DNA of 34,359 bases from Mnemiopsis leidyi (Eukaryota > Ctenophora > Tentaculata > Lobata > Bolinopsidae), in NCBI GenBank assembly GCA_000226015.1, contig JH152822.1:114178-148536 (forward strand), read 5' to 3'. The notes beneath the pieces were generated by a model. That model saw only the letters and a program-made list of their open reading frames with translations. It had not been told where the DNA came from and did not search any database. Positions 21,837-30,343 of the stretch are shown in pieces (within the stretch, counting starts at the first letter, position 1; each line of letters begins with the position of its first letter). The position numbers and the translations under genes are program-made.

Positions 21837-24227
21837 TCTCTCATGAAGATGGTTTGCGTGTTGGATCGCTGGTAGCTCTCCTCGTTAATTTGTCTCCCCC
21901 CACCTCGGGTATTCCCGAGTAGCATGAGCCGCACGTGTGTCTTGTGTCTAGCTCTGGTCGCTACTTTCTCTGCTCAATGTCTCCTCAGTATTTGCGGTCT
22001 GACCTCCTATGTCCTTGCCCGTGTGATTGTCTCAGTGTAAAGTGTGCCGTCCACACTCCTCCCTCCATAGAAATCGTATCTTCCTGTTCATTTTTCTGGT
22101 CTTCATGTTCATTCGGCGTTGTAGTTAGTCCTTCGAGCAGTTTTCTTTTGATGCACATATTGTCACTTGAAATTACACAGCTGTTTCCGCTTTTATACAA
22201 GCCACACCGAGTGTGTTGTATCGCGTCTTTTGTCGTCGACTGGTATTTTGGGTGTTGAAGATCGACCAAATTTGATTTGAGGGTGCGAAAGAGAGAGAGC
22301 GAGTCGAGCAGTCAGCTGAGTGCTATGTAACTCTTGTCCCATGTCGCCCGTATCTATCAGCATTATCTAGCAATTATGGATCCCACATTTTTATGTCTAG
22401 ACGATTGATAATATTTTTTCATCACTAGAAAACCTTACAAGTAAGACTGCCAGGTCGGTGTGTGAGTGGCACTCTGGTCTGGCCCTGTCACGTCCAATGT
22501 TTCATTTTTCTTCGCCATCGGCAGCTCTCTTGTGGGCTGCAGAGTGTTCTCTCTAAAGTTGTTAAGTCGGCAAACATGGACCTTTTCAACAACACATATT
22601 TCTCTATCTCAGTAACAAGTCGCTAGTCTTTATCATACATTTCCCTTTTTCTGGTATTTAGCATTTATACACTTCCCAAATTTCGTTAATTTTCGGAATT
22701 TCCCGATACTGGCCAGCTACAAATGCTCTGTCTTTCTAAAACCCCGTCTATAATTTAGTTGTAGCGCGAGATTTTCGGCGCACACGTACTCCATTGCAGA
22801 CGAAAAACATGACTGAATTGTTCTCTAACTAGCATGATTACATTAGCCACACGCATCCAAGATCCTCATTGCACCAAACAATTACTCATTGGTAGAGAGG
22901 TGGGCTTGTCAATATATCTAGCTAATGCTCTGCCTTCAGGGACTCTACACATGTTAAAAGGGCACAAGTCATCGTGTCCGTGGAAAGATTGCACGTGCAT
23001 CAAGTGCCGACTGAGTTCAGAGCACAGGAAAGTCATGGCTGCTCAGGTGGCACTTCGTAGAAAGCAGAGGAAGGTCAACAAGGACCAGCAGATTTCACTT
23101 GACAGTTCAGGTAGATATTTGCAGCTTCTTTTTCTCACTTTCTCTTTCTCTAGATTCCTCCGGGTAGCGATCGTTACAACGTGGTGTCAGGCCCGGAAAT
23201 TCAAACAATTACCTAATTATTAGGGCGTGAGAAGAATACTTCTTATCAGTTTATTGAATATGCTAACGATTAGGCATTATGTGAGGACATTAGCACCCGT
23301 AATCTAATAACATGTATGCCCTCCAGCGGCACTCGGCAGCATTTACAATAAAATTAGTTTTTGGCCACGTATCGGTTCTAAAATTACAAATTAACGGAGA
23401 GAGACGCACGTGAGTGGTGTCGTGTAGTGCCGGGCAGCAGACAAGACAATCTGCTGGCTGTACACCACACAACTTGCGTCATCCCAAACTTCCACATCTG
23501 ACCAGATAGCTGACCCATTTCTACCCCCTCAGGACACCTGACAGAGGACAGCCCGATGAGTGACGTCACGTCCCTCCACGAACCCTCCCCGACCCACTCC
23601 TCGCTGGGCCTCCTCACCGAACTCTTCTCCAACATTGACAAGACGACACTGGCTCAGATCCTGACGAAGCACAACGACGACGTGCTGGCCACAATAGAAG
23701 AGTGTCTAGACTTTACGGAGTCGGGAGACAACAGCACCACCCCGGCCCCTATGGAGGAGGGACCCGTTACAGACTACTCAGACTCCTCCCGTGAAATGAA
23801 CACAGACGGCAGTTACTGCCCCCAGACATCGCCTCCCGCCCCTCCGCCCACTTTCGTGAAGGACACGAGTATGCCCCGCGCCATTAGCCCCGCCACACTG
23901 GTAAAAACAGAACCAGCGGAGCTCCCTCCACAAGAGACAATGAGCGTGAGCGAGAGTTCCCCCACCCTCACCACACACAACAATGACTTTTCGATAAGCA
24001 ACCTGATCACCAAAACGCCCCGAGGGGTGGTCAGTACAGACAGTCCCGCAGCCCGGACCGTATCGTCAGATCAGAACAGCCCCATCATCTCCCGGCTGAT
24101 GTGGCCGTTCTGCGACCCGGCCCTGCTTCGAACCCTGGTCACGTGCAACAGCTGCAGTTCTATCATCCAGCTGGGTGACAAATTTTGTAGAGTATGCGGC
24201 ATGCCGGCCTTACCTTTTCTCTTGTGA
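18289..24227 (+). CDS. Dmrt: DMRT-family transcription factor (DM + DMA domains), three exons, 319 aa
   Basis: Predicted sequence-specific nuclear DNA-binding factor of the Dmrt group. CDS = join(18289-18382, 22940-23110, 23533-24227); both introns are GT-AG and phase 1. The start ATG has an A at -3 and an in-frame TAG upstream at 18160. The DM domain spans about residues 21-76. Its eight zinc ligands are C25, C28, H31, H40, C44, C49, C51 and C54, and their spacing equals that of Doublesex and other DM proteins. The family block [10 protein letters not shown] follows (63-72). A DMA domain (UBA-like helix bundle, about 113-149, [10 protein letters not shown]...ILTKHNDD...IEECLDF) places it with the DMA-bearing DMRT3/4/5 (DMRTA) class. 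The linker is Pro/Ser/Thr-rich. It carries a ψKxE motif between prolines (VKTE, 212-215) and an eh1-like FSISNLI (241-247). The C-terminus holds C293-x2-C296-x10-C307-x2-C310, a zinc-ribbon-like tail I do not know from this family. It converges with the FAM184-like gene. Confidence 0.95.
21785..21794. other. Assembly gap (10 N)
   Basis: Ten N bases directly abut a dinucleotide repeat, so the true gap length is unknown. The gap lies inside DMRT intron 1 and does not touch coding sequence in this model. Confidence 1.
21795..21842. repeat. TC dinucleotide microsatellite
   Basis: About 24 TC units with one CC interruption, directly after the N run. Confidence 0.98.
22940..23110 (+). CDS. Dmrt: DMRT exon 2 (rest of the DM domain)
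   Basis: Starts after TTCAG and completes Gly32, followed by TLHMLKGHK with H40, then C44, C49, C51, C54 and the recognition helix with [10 protein letters not shown]. It ends after GAC AGT TCA G, before the donor GTAGAT at 23111 (phase 1). Confidence 0.95.
23533..24227 (+). CDS. Dmrt: DMRT exon 3 (DMA domain and C-terminus)
   Basis: Starts after CCCCCTCAG, which follows a 422-bp intron, and continues in frame as [11 protein letters not shown] to the TGA at 24225-24227. The DMA domain is encoded at 23604-23714, the VKTE motif within 23889-23915, the eh1-like motif at 23988-24008, and the four-cysteine tail at 24144-24224. The exon is markedly GC-richer than its surroundings. Confidence 0.93.
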
Positions 24228-24691
24228 GGAAAACTGCAGAGTGTCCTAATGAGGGATCTCCTTCAGAGCGAGAGTGTGTGTGAGTGTGTGTCAGCCTGTG
24301 TCATGCCATTCTATAGGGTGGAAAGAGAAGTTTAGATATTTGTCATCGGAAGCTGTAAGATAGTATTATTCACTATTTTCTGTGCATTGATCAGCATTAA
24401 TCACATTTATTTTAGGTTAAATACGTGTTTAGCTGAAATTTTGATAAAGTGAAATAGAATGCTTGTTAAGATTCAATGTGAACATTTTACAACTTTTAGG
24501 CGACCCACATTCTAAAGCAATGATACATAAATATGTTGCTCATCAATATACGTAATTATCAATATCATTGATCATCTACATTAGCAGGGAATTTGTCTAT
24601 CTTTAACATAGCGTTGCATAAAACTCAGTGATGATCTTTACAAAAAGCATTTCCCAAAACATTACGATAAATAAGCTAATTTCACCTTTAA

Positions 24692-24697
24692 AATAAA
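24692..24697 (+). promoter_or_regulatory. Candidate DMRT poly(A) signal
   Basis: The first plus-strand AATAAA after the DMRT stop, 465 bp downstream. A GU-rich stretch (GTGTCGGTGTGTATG, about 24719-24733) follows, as expected just past a cleavage site. Confidence 0.5.
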
Positions 24698-25012
24698 TTT
24701 GAAGCAGGTTTTTTCACAGTGTCGGTGTGTATGTAAATATTACAATTTATTTAATTTATTTGCAGCAAGCAAACAAGTATAGAGTTCGTTTGAACCCTTT
24801 CAAGAAGCCTAGCCTATTCAGCGCTAAGCATTTTTCAAACGTAGGACATTGCATTGAGCATAAAATTATTTGAACGTGTAAAGACGGCCGTCTCACCACT
24901 GAACTTGTCGCACGTACATAGACATGTTATTTGAGTTTGTTTTACGGATTGAATTGATTTTGATTAAATTAAAATGAAGATATTACAATATTAGAAATGT
25001 TGAAAGATAGCT

Positions 25013-25018
25013 TTTATT
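25013..25018 (-). promoter_or_regulatory. Candidate poly(A) signal of the FAM184-like gene
   Basis: TTTATT on the plus strand is AATAAA on the minus strand, 161 bp past the stop codon at 25179. It is the first such hexamer downstream of the gene. Confidence 0.45.
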
Positions 25019-25178
25019 TAAACAGATTAATTAAGCATTGTTCATTGATTACTTGAAAATTGGAAAAATTAACTCTTTACACCTTAACCAAATGAATGTT
25101 AATCCAAGAAAAAGCAAAAAGTTATAAAAGCGAATACAGCCCGAAAAATCTCGAATAAATACTTCAACAACAAACCGG

Positions 25179-25571
25179 TCACCTAATGCGGCGATTGAGC
25201 TTGTCCTCTACACTCATGTTCGGAGTCTTGTCAAAAATCCAATTAAAATCGCTCAGATTGTTCTTGGATTGCCGAAACCGTGGACGTTCACCCTTCGCCC
25301 CTTCGCCTCTTCTGACCAAAACTTCCTCGGGTAGGTTCCCAGTCCCAGCAGCTCTGACCGGCTCGATCTTATCGCTGTCCGGAGATGGGACACAGTAATT
25401 GGTGGGTGTCTCCTCAGAAAGGAGTGAGGATCTTCCTGGCTCGCCACGTGTTGATAGAGGGCGTCCCGGGGAACTGAGGGAAGGAAGTAAAGACCGGGAA
25501 CTGGTATTTTTGGAGCGGAGCCGCATGGTGCGCCGCGTGTGGCCCCTTTGCTTGTAGGAGTAGATTGGGAT
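25179..25571 (-). CDS. Fam184: FAM184-like exon 9 (residues 377-506, stop)
   Basis: Acceptor TACATTCAG, phase 0. It begins IPIYSYKQRGHTRRT and runs through a Ser/Arg/Pro-rich, probably disordered tail to FNWIFDKTPNMSVEDKL and a basic end. The frame is closed by a TAG just upstream of the acceptor, which supports this splice site. I cannot match this tail to vertebrate FAM184 C-termini. Confidence 0.75.
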   Translation of the reverse strand: MPIYSYKQRGHTRRTMRLRSKNTSSRSLLPSLSSPGRPLSTRGEPGRSSLLSEETPTNYCVPSPDSDKIEPVRAAGTGNLPEEVLVRRGEGAKGERPRFRQSKNNLSDFNWIFDKTPNMSVEDKLNRRIR

Positions 25572-28500
25572 CTGAATGTACTAAACAGTCTCAGCGGGGT
25601 AAGCGGCGGGCTTTCAAGCGTGCTTTTCAAGGATAAGAAATTTTTCAAGATGTTTTTTATGGTTTTGATGCGTTCTATGAGGCTTTCTTTTCAAGTGTTG
25701 TCGGTTAAGAATAAATAAGCTTGATGTAAGAAGAATGGGTTACATGTTGCTATATTGGCACAATGTAAATTGCAGCCGAATCTTGGCATCAACTACTGAT
25801 GAAATATATGACAGGAATATACGGCGTGCGATGTGATGAAAGATTGGGAAGAGAGATAAAATTTGTAAGTGTTTGTACATGTGCTTGCGATACCTGTTCA
25901 ACAATTTCAATAAATTTCTATCTCAAGCTTGTCAATGCAAGAACGAGAAGTCATATTGGCGTGCTCTCAATCAACGTCTATTAAATGTTAAACCACGCGA
26001 GCTTCTACTGTTGTTAAAAACTGGACACTGAATTCTAATTCCACTTCCAGGACGGCCGCAATTTCGAGATGGTCCAGACAAACCACTTTGCCCATATCTG
26101 CGGAAATGTTTAACAGCTGAGAAAAGCTGGAACGAATGTTAAAACCGAGCCACACGTTTAACATTATCTCTGCATACATGCTCTCTTCCGGCGGAAATAG
26201 GTACATCGAGAATTAGAAACAAATGTTAAAACGTTAAAAGTTTTAACGTCGCGTTATCCGAGTCAGGCCTGGACCTGGCTTGATCTTGGTGTCCGCGTGG
26301 GTCGTGTACTTGACCGGACAGGGTCGGTCACTTCAAAGGGAAAGTGACTGAGTTTGGTCGAGGTAGAGTCAGGTACTTAGACCTAGAGTGCTCGGTAGTG
26401 ACCTCAGAACAGTCACCTTGCTAGGGGTGGAAAAAAATATCAGTGCAGTTAATGTTATGCATGCAGACCAGCCTTTTTCTGGGTTCCTTTATTACGCATC
26501 GAGCTCTTGTTGTATTAATATTATTTTTATTTTCGATGTAATCGTCATCGTTTCCATATCATACTTAATAATTTATCTGGTTAAAATAACCAAAGAACGT
26601 TCCACATGCAAAGATTATAACTTGATGCCATGACTGGTAACACCAATGCTACTATAATATCATGAACTAATATAGCAGGTATCAAAGCTTCACAACTCAG
26701 GGTAACAAAGTTTACTGACCTCATTGGACCTGGCAGTGTCTATCCTCCCGTCCCTCAGCTCCTTGACACAGGACATGCCTCCGTTCCGCACCATAACAGG
26801 GTTCATCTCACTGAATATCTTGTTGAAGTTCTCCTCTCTGTTACTCAACTCAAGTCGGTACTTTTGTACCTCACGTTTCAGTCGTTCTATTTCCTCGTCC
26901 TTAGATAACTCTCTGTCCGCCGATTTCTGACGGGAAAGAGGGTGAGACGGTGAAGTTGCGGCTCCTTTAATTGTTCAAGGTGTTAGGGAGATGAAGGAAT
27001 TTCAGGAGTTAAAATTTGCTAATTCTAGTTTGAGGTCAAGGATTGAATGCTAACACAAAGTTAAACGTCCGAATTATTATTATATTTTATAACTTGGTAA
27101 ATGATATAACGAATGAAAGCACGTTACTACAATTTTTATGAGACCTTGTGACTTTCAAAATAGTTGTAAGATTTGATCATTTGCCATTAATAGCCTGAAA
27201 TCATGCACATATTAAGCTTACAGTTATCGTGTGACACCGAAAATCATTCAACAAATGAACAACAAAAAGCTTTTGATATTCGTAAAGGATTATATCCAAT
27301 ATCATTCCATTCACATCTAGGCTTACCTTCTTACCACGCACAACCCAATCAAAAGGCTCTAAAATCTTCCTCTTGCTTTTGGGCTTACTTACATTCGCAA
27401 CATCCTCAATCCTAGGCTGGTGATTTCAATTTACTTGACAACTTAAACATTTAAAGTGCGAAATCTACAAGCTGACCTGATGTTAAACAACCAGAAGATA
27501 GCAAGTATAGAATCTTAATGGAACTTGAAAGTTTGGCAGTTAAGTAAATACTTAACTTTACAAGCTTGCTTACTGTGGAATTTAATTTGCCCTTAATTAA
27601 TTAGATCTAACGTCGGGATCCTCAAGAGGATAGATAAAATAAAGTAATTTGGTTAAAACGAGGCGTAAAGCAGAGAGCTACTTTAGCTTTCGTGTGCGGA
27701 TGAGAAATCTAAGCAAATTCATGTTGGCCAAATCCAACAAATATGAATAAAAAAACATCTAAAATCTAAGATGCATATGCATGAAACGATAACTTTACTG
27801 TGGCATGACTAAGGCTGGTTGATCACGCTTTACACAAGGAAAGTTTGTTAAACCTAAACGACATTTTACAAAACTTATGCTACTCACAGGAACTTTTGGC
27901 TTGGCAGGAACGGGACAAGGCGGCAAGTGTGGATTGTTGTCGAGCCTCTTCAACTGGTTAGCTTGTTCTCCTATTTTCTTCCTCAATGCTTTGTTTTCCG
28001 TCTCCAGCTGCTCATTTCGCAGTCGGAGATGTTCCGAAACTTCATTCGCAGAACGGTTGTTGGCGTCCATTTGAGAGATTTTGTGGTTCACACTTTTTTG
28101 AATACCTTGAAAAAGGTGTTTCGATAAAAATATGACATTATGAATCTGTAACGTCAGTACCTTAAGTTCAGGCGTATTTCAGGGCTAGAACAGATGTTGA
28201 AGGACCAGCCGACTGCGTGGTTTTAATGGAGACATCACGTGCTGGACACGAGTGGAAACCTACAGTTTAGCCTTAGGATACGATTAGGTTATCGCCGCTG
28301 CCAGACTAATTTTGGGACTTCGGCTAATGATAAGGCCTATTAAATTAGACGAGTTAAATTATAACAACTACTGGTTCATGAGAAATTATCACATAGCCAC
28401 TAACTGTGGATATTCTCCTTCATCTTTTCCATCAGCTCCTTGTTAGCCCGGGCATTCTGCTGGAGTTTCTCTATCCTGAGATGGTCCTTCTCCATGGCAC

Positions 28501-30343
28501 GATCCTTGGCGATCCGCTCCTTTGCCAGAGCTTCTTGGTCCTTTCTGGCTCGTTCATGATCCTCTGCCACTCTGCGTATAAGAAGGGTCATGTCGAAAAG
28601 TGCTAATGAAGTTCAGACTATGGTGACTAAGGACGGGCTCCTTTAAGCAGGGTCTAAAGTTACCCAGCCGATAGACTAATGAGTTTATTATCATGTATTT
28701 CGTAGGACAACAGGCTGATCTGAGAGATTATCGGTGAATAAGTAGGTGAATAAAATTGCAAGTTGTAGCGGGATTTTGTATCTAGATTTGTCTGTAGTGT
28801 AGCAGACGTTGCTATCAACACTAAGCTTAAGCGTATGATCTCCACAAAGTGATAGATTTTAAAAGGAGCACTTTGTTTAAGACCGATCAGCTGCTCCTTT
28901 TTAGCAGAGGGAAGAATTTTTGGAAAACCTTGTTTAAGTCACGTGAGGTGAAGAATTAATAACTGCCAATGATTTTGACGGGAAAACGTCTTGGCAATAG
29001 CAAAAAAACTTATGCAATTTCACTGCTGTTGGAAGTTATAATTATTACAGCAGACCATGTCCGATACTTACGGACGACCGAGCCCTCAAACCTAAGTTAA
29101 GTTCCCATCCAAAGTTTCAATATTCAGCCCTGCCGGATGTTTAAACTTGATCTAAACTTCAATTAACGGGAATCATCACGTATCAAGTTTGCGGTCCTCA
29201 CCTATTATACTTCTCTTCCAGAGACTGGTTATCAGACTTCAGCTTCTTATTTTCGGCTGTCAGCTCTGAGACATTCTTGTCATGCTTTTCTATGAGTTTC
29301 CGAGTGCTATCTTCTCCTGCCTTAGTGATTCGCTCCACTTCTTCAAGTCTGAAAAACAGATGATGACAGTCAGTAATTAAGCTATCGGCCCTAATAATAC
29401 GAACTAAACGAACATTGACGAGATGACGACTGCAGCAAAAATTGACAAATATACACGCTCATTCATGTAAAAGCAATTTGCTCTGAATTTGATTAGGGTT
29501 TAAGTCTAAGGATCTTTTATAATCACCTCTTCCACTTTTCTTTTTCAAGTTCGGACTTCAGTCTCATTATCTCCTTCTCAAAAAAATTTGATACACTGTT
29601 AATTTCTTGTTCGTACGCTTCCTTTGTTGCTTCAAGTTCAACCTTCAGAAAATCCGTATTTATCTCCAGCACAATTTTCCTCTTGGCTACAACTTTCAAA
29701 TTTAGGAATTTAAAGCAATGCGATAACCAAAATAAGCTTAAGTGGTACGATTGAAAGTTCTCCATAATACAGTTAATATTCATACCTCACGTTCGTGATT
29801 CCTTGTAAAGAGCATGTGAACTACCAGAGTCAGCTCAGCTACCTTCTTACTCAACTTGAACTGCAGTGCAGCGTCGTTCATGGGTTCCGAGCAGCCCTGA
29901 AAGGGTAGCTCTGTTAGTAATTGTACCGACCTATGAAGAGGGACTGAAGTTCTGGCTGGTGTTTCAGCCAGACAGGACACGTGACAGACAGGGGACTAAA
30001 CACGTGAGGCCTGGGAAGACTAAACCTGGTTCTGATGTACTGCTTCACTGGCTACAACCTCACTTCAGATGTTTTCCAGCTTCACTGGCAGGTCTGGGAC
30101 CTCATCTGTTCTCTGTTATACTAATAGTAGACTTGTCCGCAATACACTTGCAGTGGTATTGGAAAAAGTTTTGAATATTACTTTTTCTCCGGTTAACTAT
30201 TAATAAATTATTACCACTAACTGCTAAATACATTTCAAGTGAGACTTACAATAAGTGTCTGACAAGCCTACCTTGTACGCAAGACTAGACTGTCTGCTTG
30301 TGCTGATGGAGGAGGGTGCTAAAGACGACCTCCTGTTAGCCAT
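25179..30343 (-). CDS. Fam184: FAM184-family coiled-coil protein, nine exons, 506 aa
   Basis: Predicted coiled-coil protein of the FAM184 family, whose molecular role is poorly known. CDS = complement(join(25179-25571, 26720-26926, 27327-27416, 27888-28105, 28405-28571, 29202-29348, 29527-29642, 29786-29896, 30272-30343)). Every junction is GT-AG and keeps the frame. The start ATG has a good context (ATCATGG) and an in-frame TAG two codons upstream. Exon 2 carries the family's N-terminal block (FKLSKKVAELTLVV then HMLFTRN, residues 37-57), running into E-x-E-A-x-K-E-A in exon 3. Exon 8 carries the C-terminal block YRLELSNREENFNKIF (330-345). Charged heptad-like sequence fills about 37-260. 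The Pro-rich CPVPAKPKVP precedes a basic exon 7. The tail is Ser/Arg-rich and ends in FNWIFDKTPNMSVEDKL. Vertebrate FAM184A and B exceed 1,000 residues, so the central coiled coil here is much shorter. I see no signal peptide or membrane segment. Family assignment is from memory of the conserved blocks. Confidence 0.85.
26231..26249. repeat. 19-bp perfect palindrome in intron 8
   Basis: ACGTTAAAA-G-TTTTAACGT has perfect 9-bp arms around one base, and a further GTTAAA lies just before it. It sits within the 1.15-kb intron 8 of the FAM184-like gene. No function can be assigned. Confidence 0.9.
26720..26926 (-). CDS. Fam184: FAM184-like exon 8 (residues 308-376)
   Basis: Acceptor TTTCCCGTCAG, donor GAG|GTCAGT, phase 0 to 0. 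It carries the conserved C-terminal family block YRLELSNREENFNKIF, preceded by a short basic/acidic coil (LSKDEEIERLKREVQK). Confidence 0.87.
27327..27416 (-). CDS. Fam184: FAM184-like exon 7 (residues 278-307)
   Basis: A 90-bp, phase 0 to 0 exon coding PRIEDVANVSKPKSKRKILE and PFDWVVRGKK. The donor AAG|GTAAGC is strong. The acceptor AATCACCAG has a weak pyrimidine tract, so this exon is the least certain internal one. Skipping it would keep the frame. Confidence 0.65.
27888..28105 (-). CDS. Fam184: FAM184-like exon 6 (residues 205-277)
   Basis: Acceptor CCTTTTTCAAG, donor CCT|GTGAGT, phase 1 to 0. It encodes IQKSVNHKISQMD, the leucine-rich coil EHLRLRNEQLETENKALRKK, and a proline-rich end (HLPPCPVPAKPKVP). 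Confidence 0.8.
28405..28571 (-). CDS. Fam184: FAM184-like exon 5 (residues 149-204)
   Basis: Acceptor ATACGCAG, then the coiled coil VAEDHERARKDQEAL...MEKMKENIH. The donor is CACA|GTTAGT, phase 2 to 1. Without splicing the frame would read Ser then TAG at once, so intron retention would truncate the protein at residue 205. Confidence 0.8.
29202..29348 (-). CDS. Fam184: FAM184-like exon 4 (residues 100-148)
   Basis: Acceptor CTGTTTTTCAG, donor AATAG|GTGAGG, phase 2 to 2. It encodes coiled coil (LEEVERITKAGEDSTRKL... through DNQSLEEKYN). It has no in-frame ATG and would be missed by an ATG-based scan. Confidence 0.85.
29527..29642 (-). CDS. Fam184: FAM184-like exon 3 (residues 62-99)
   Basis: Acceptor TTTTCTGAAG, donor AAGAG|GTGATT, phase 0 to 2. 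It continues the coiled coil with VELEATKEAYEQEI and EKEIMRLKSELEKEKWK. The short 143-bp intron before it is open upstream, so a naive open frame extends falsely into the intron. Confidence 0.85.
29786..29896 (-). CDS. Fam184: FAM184-like exon 2 (residues 25-61)
   Basis: Acceptor CCCTTTCAG, donor GAG|GTATGA, phase 0 to 0. It contains the conserved SKKVAELT...FTRN block that identifies the family. Confidence 0.88.
30272..30343 (-). CDS. Fam184: FAM184-like exon 1 (residues 1-24)
   Basis: MANRRSSLAPSS followed by ISTSRQSSLAYK, a Ser/Arg-rich leader. The donor is AAG|GTAGGC (phase 0). The start is fixed by the in-frame stop just upstream. Confidence 0.8.

Larger units (their letters stand above)
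18383..22939 (+). other. DMRT intron 1 (4557 bp)
   Basis: A long intron between the third and fourth zinc ligands of the DM domain. It holds the assembly gap and a TC microsatellite, five CACGTG sites (20268, 20704, 21125, 21423, 21932) and GC-richer patches near 20.1-20.2 kb and 21.2-21.6 kb with chance open frames on both strands. I see no nested gene. The acceptor is TGCCTTCAG at 22931-22939. Confidence 0.85.
24228..25178. other. Convergent 3' ends of the two genes
   Basis: An AT-rich stretch between the two stop codons. It holds the likely 3' UTRs of DMRT (+) and the FAM184-like gene (-). I see no other gene in it. Confidence 0.7.

Noticed and set aside
22834..22939. Upstream in-frame extension of DMRT exon 2
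   Set aside because: The frame is open there, but joining at 22940 restores exact DM zinc-ligand spacing and uses a good TTCAG acceptor. The extension is intronic.
25988..26206. 72-codon minus-strand frame in intron 8 of the FAM184-like gene
   Set aside because: It lacks coiled-coil character and phase-matched splice sites with exons 8 and 9.
28402..28404. In-frame stop after exon 5 as the true end of the FAM184-like protein
   Set aside because: A usable donor one codon earlier joins in phase to exon 6, and exon 8 carries the conserved C-terminal family block, so the longer product is favoured. The short form is kept only as a possible isoform.
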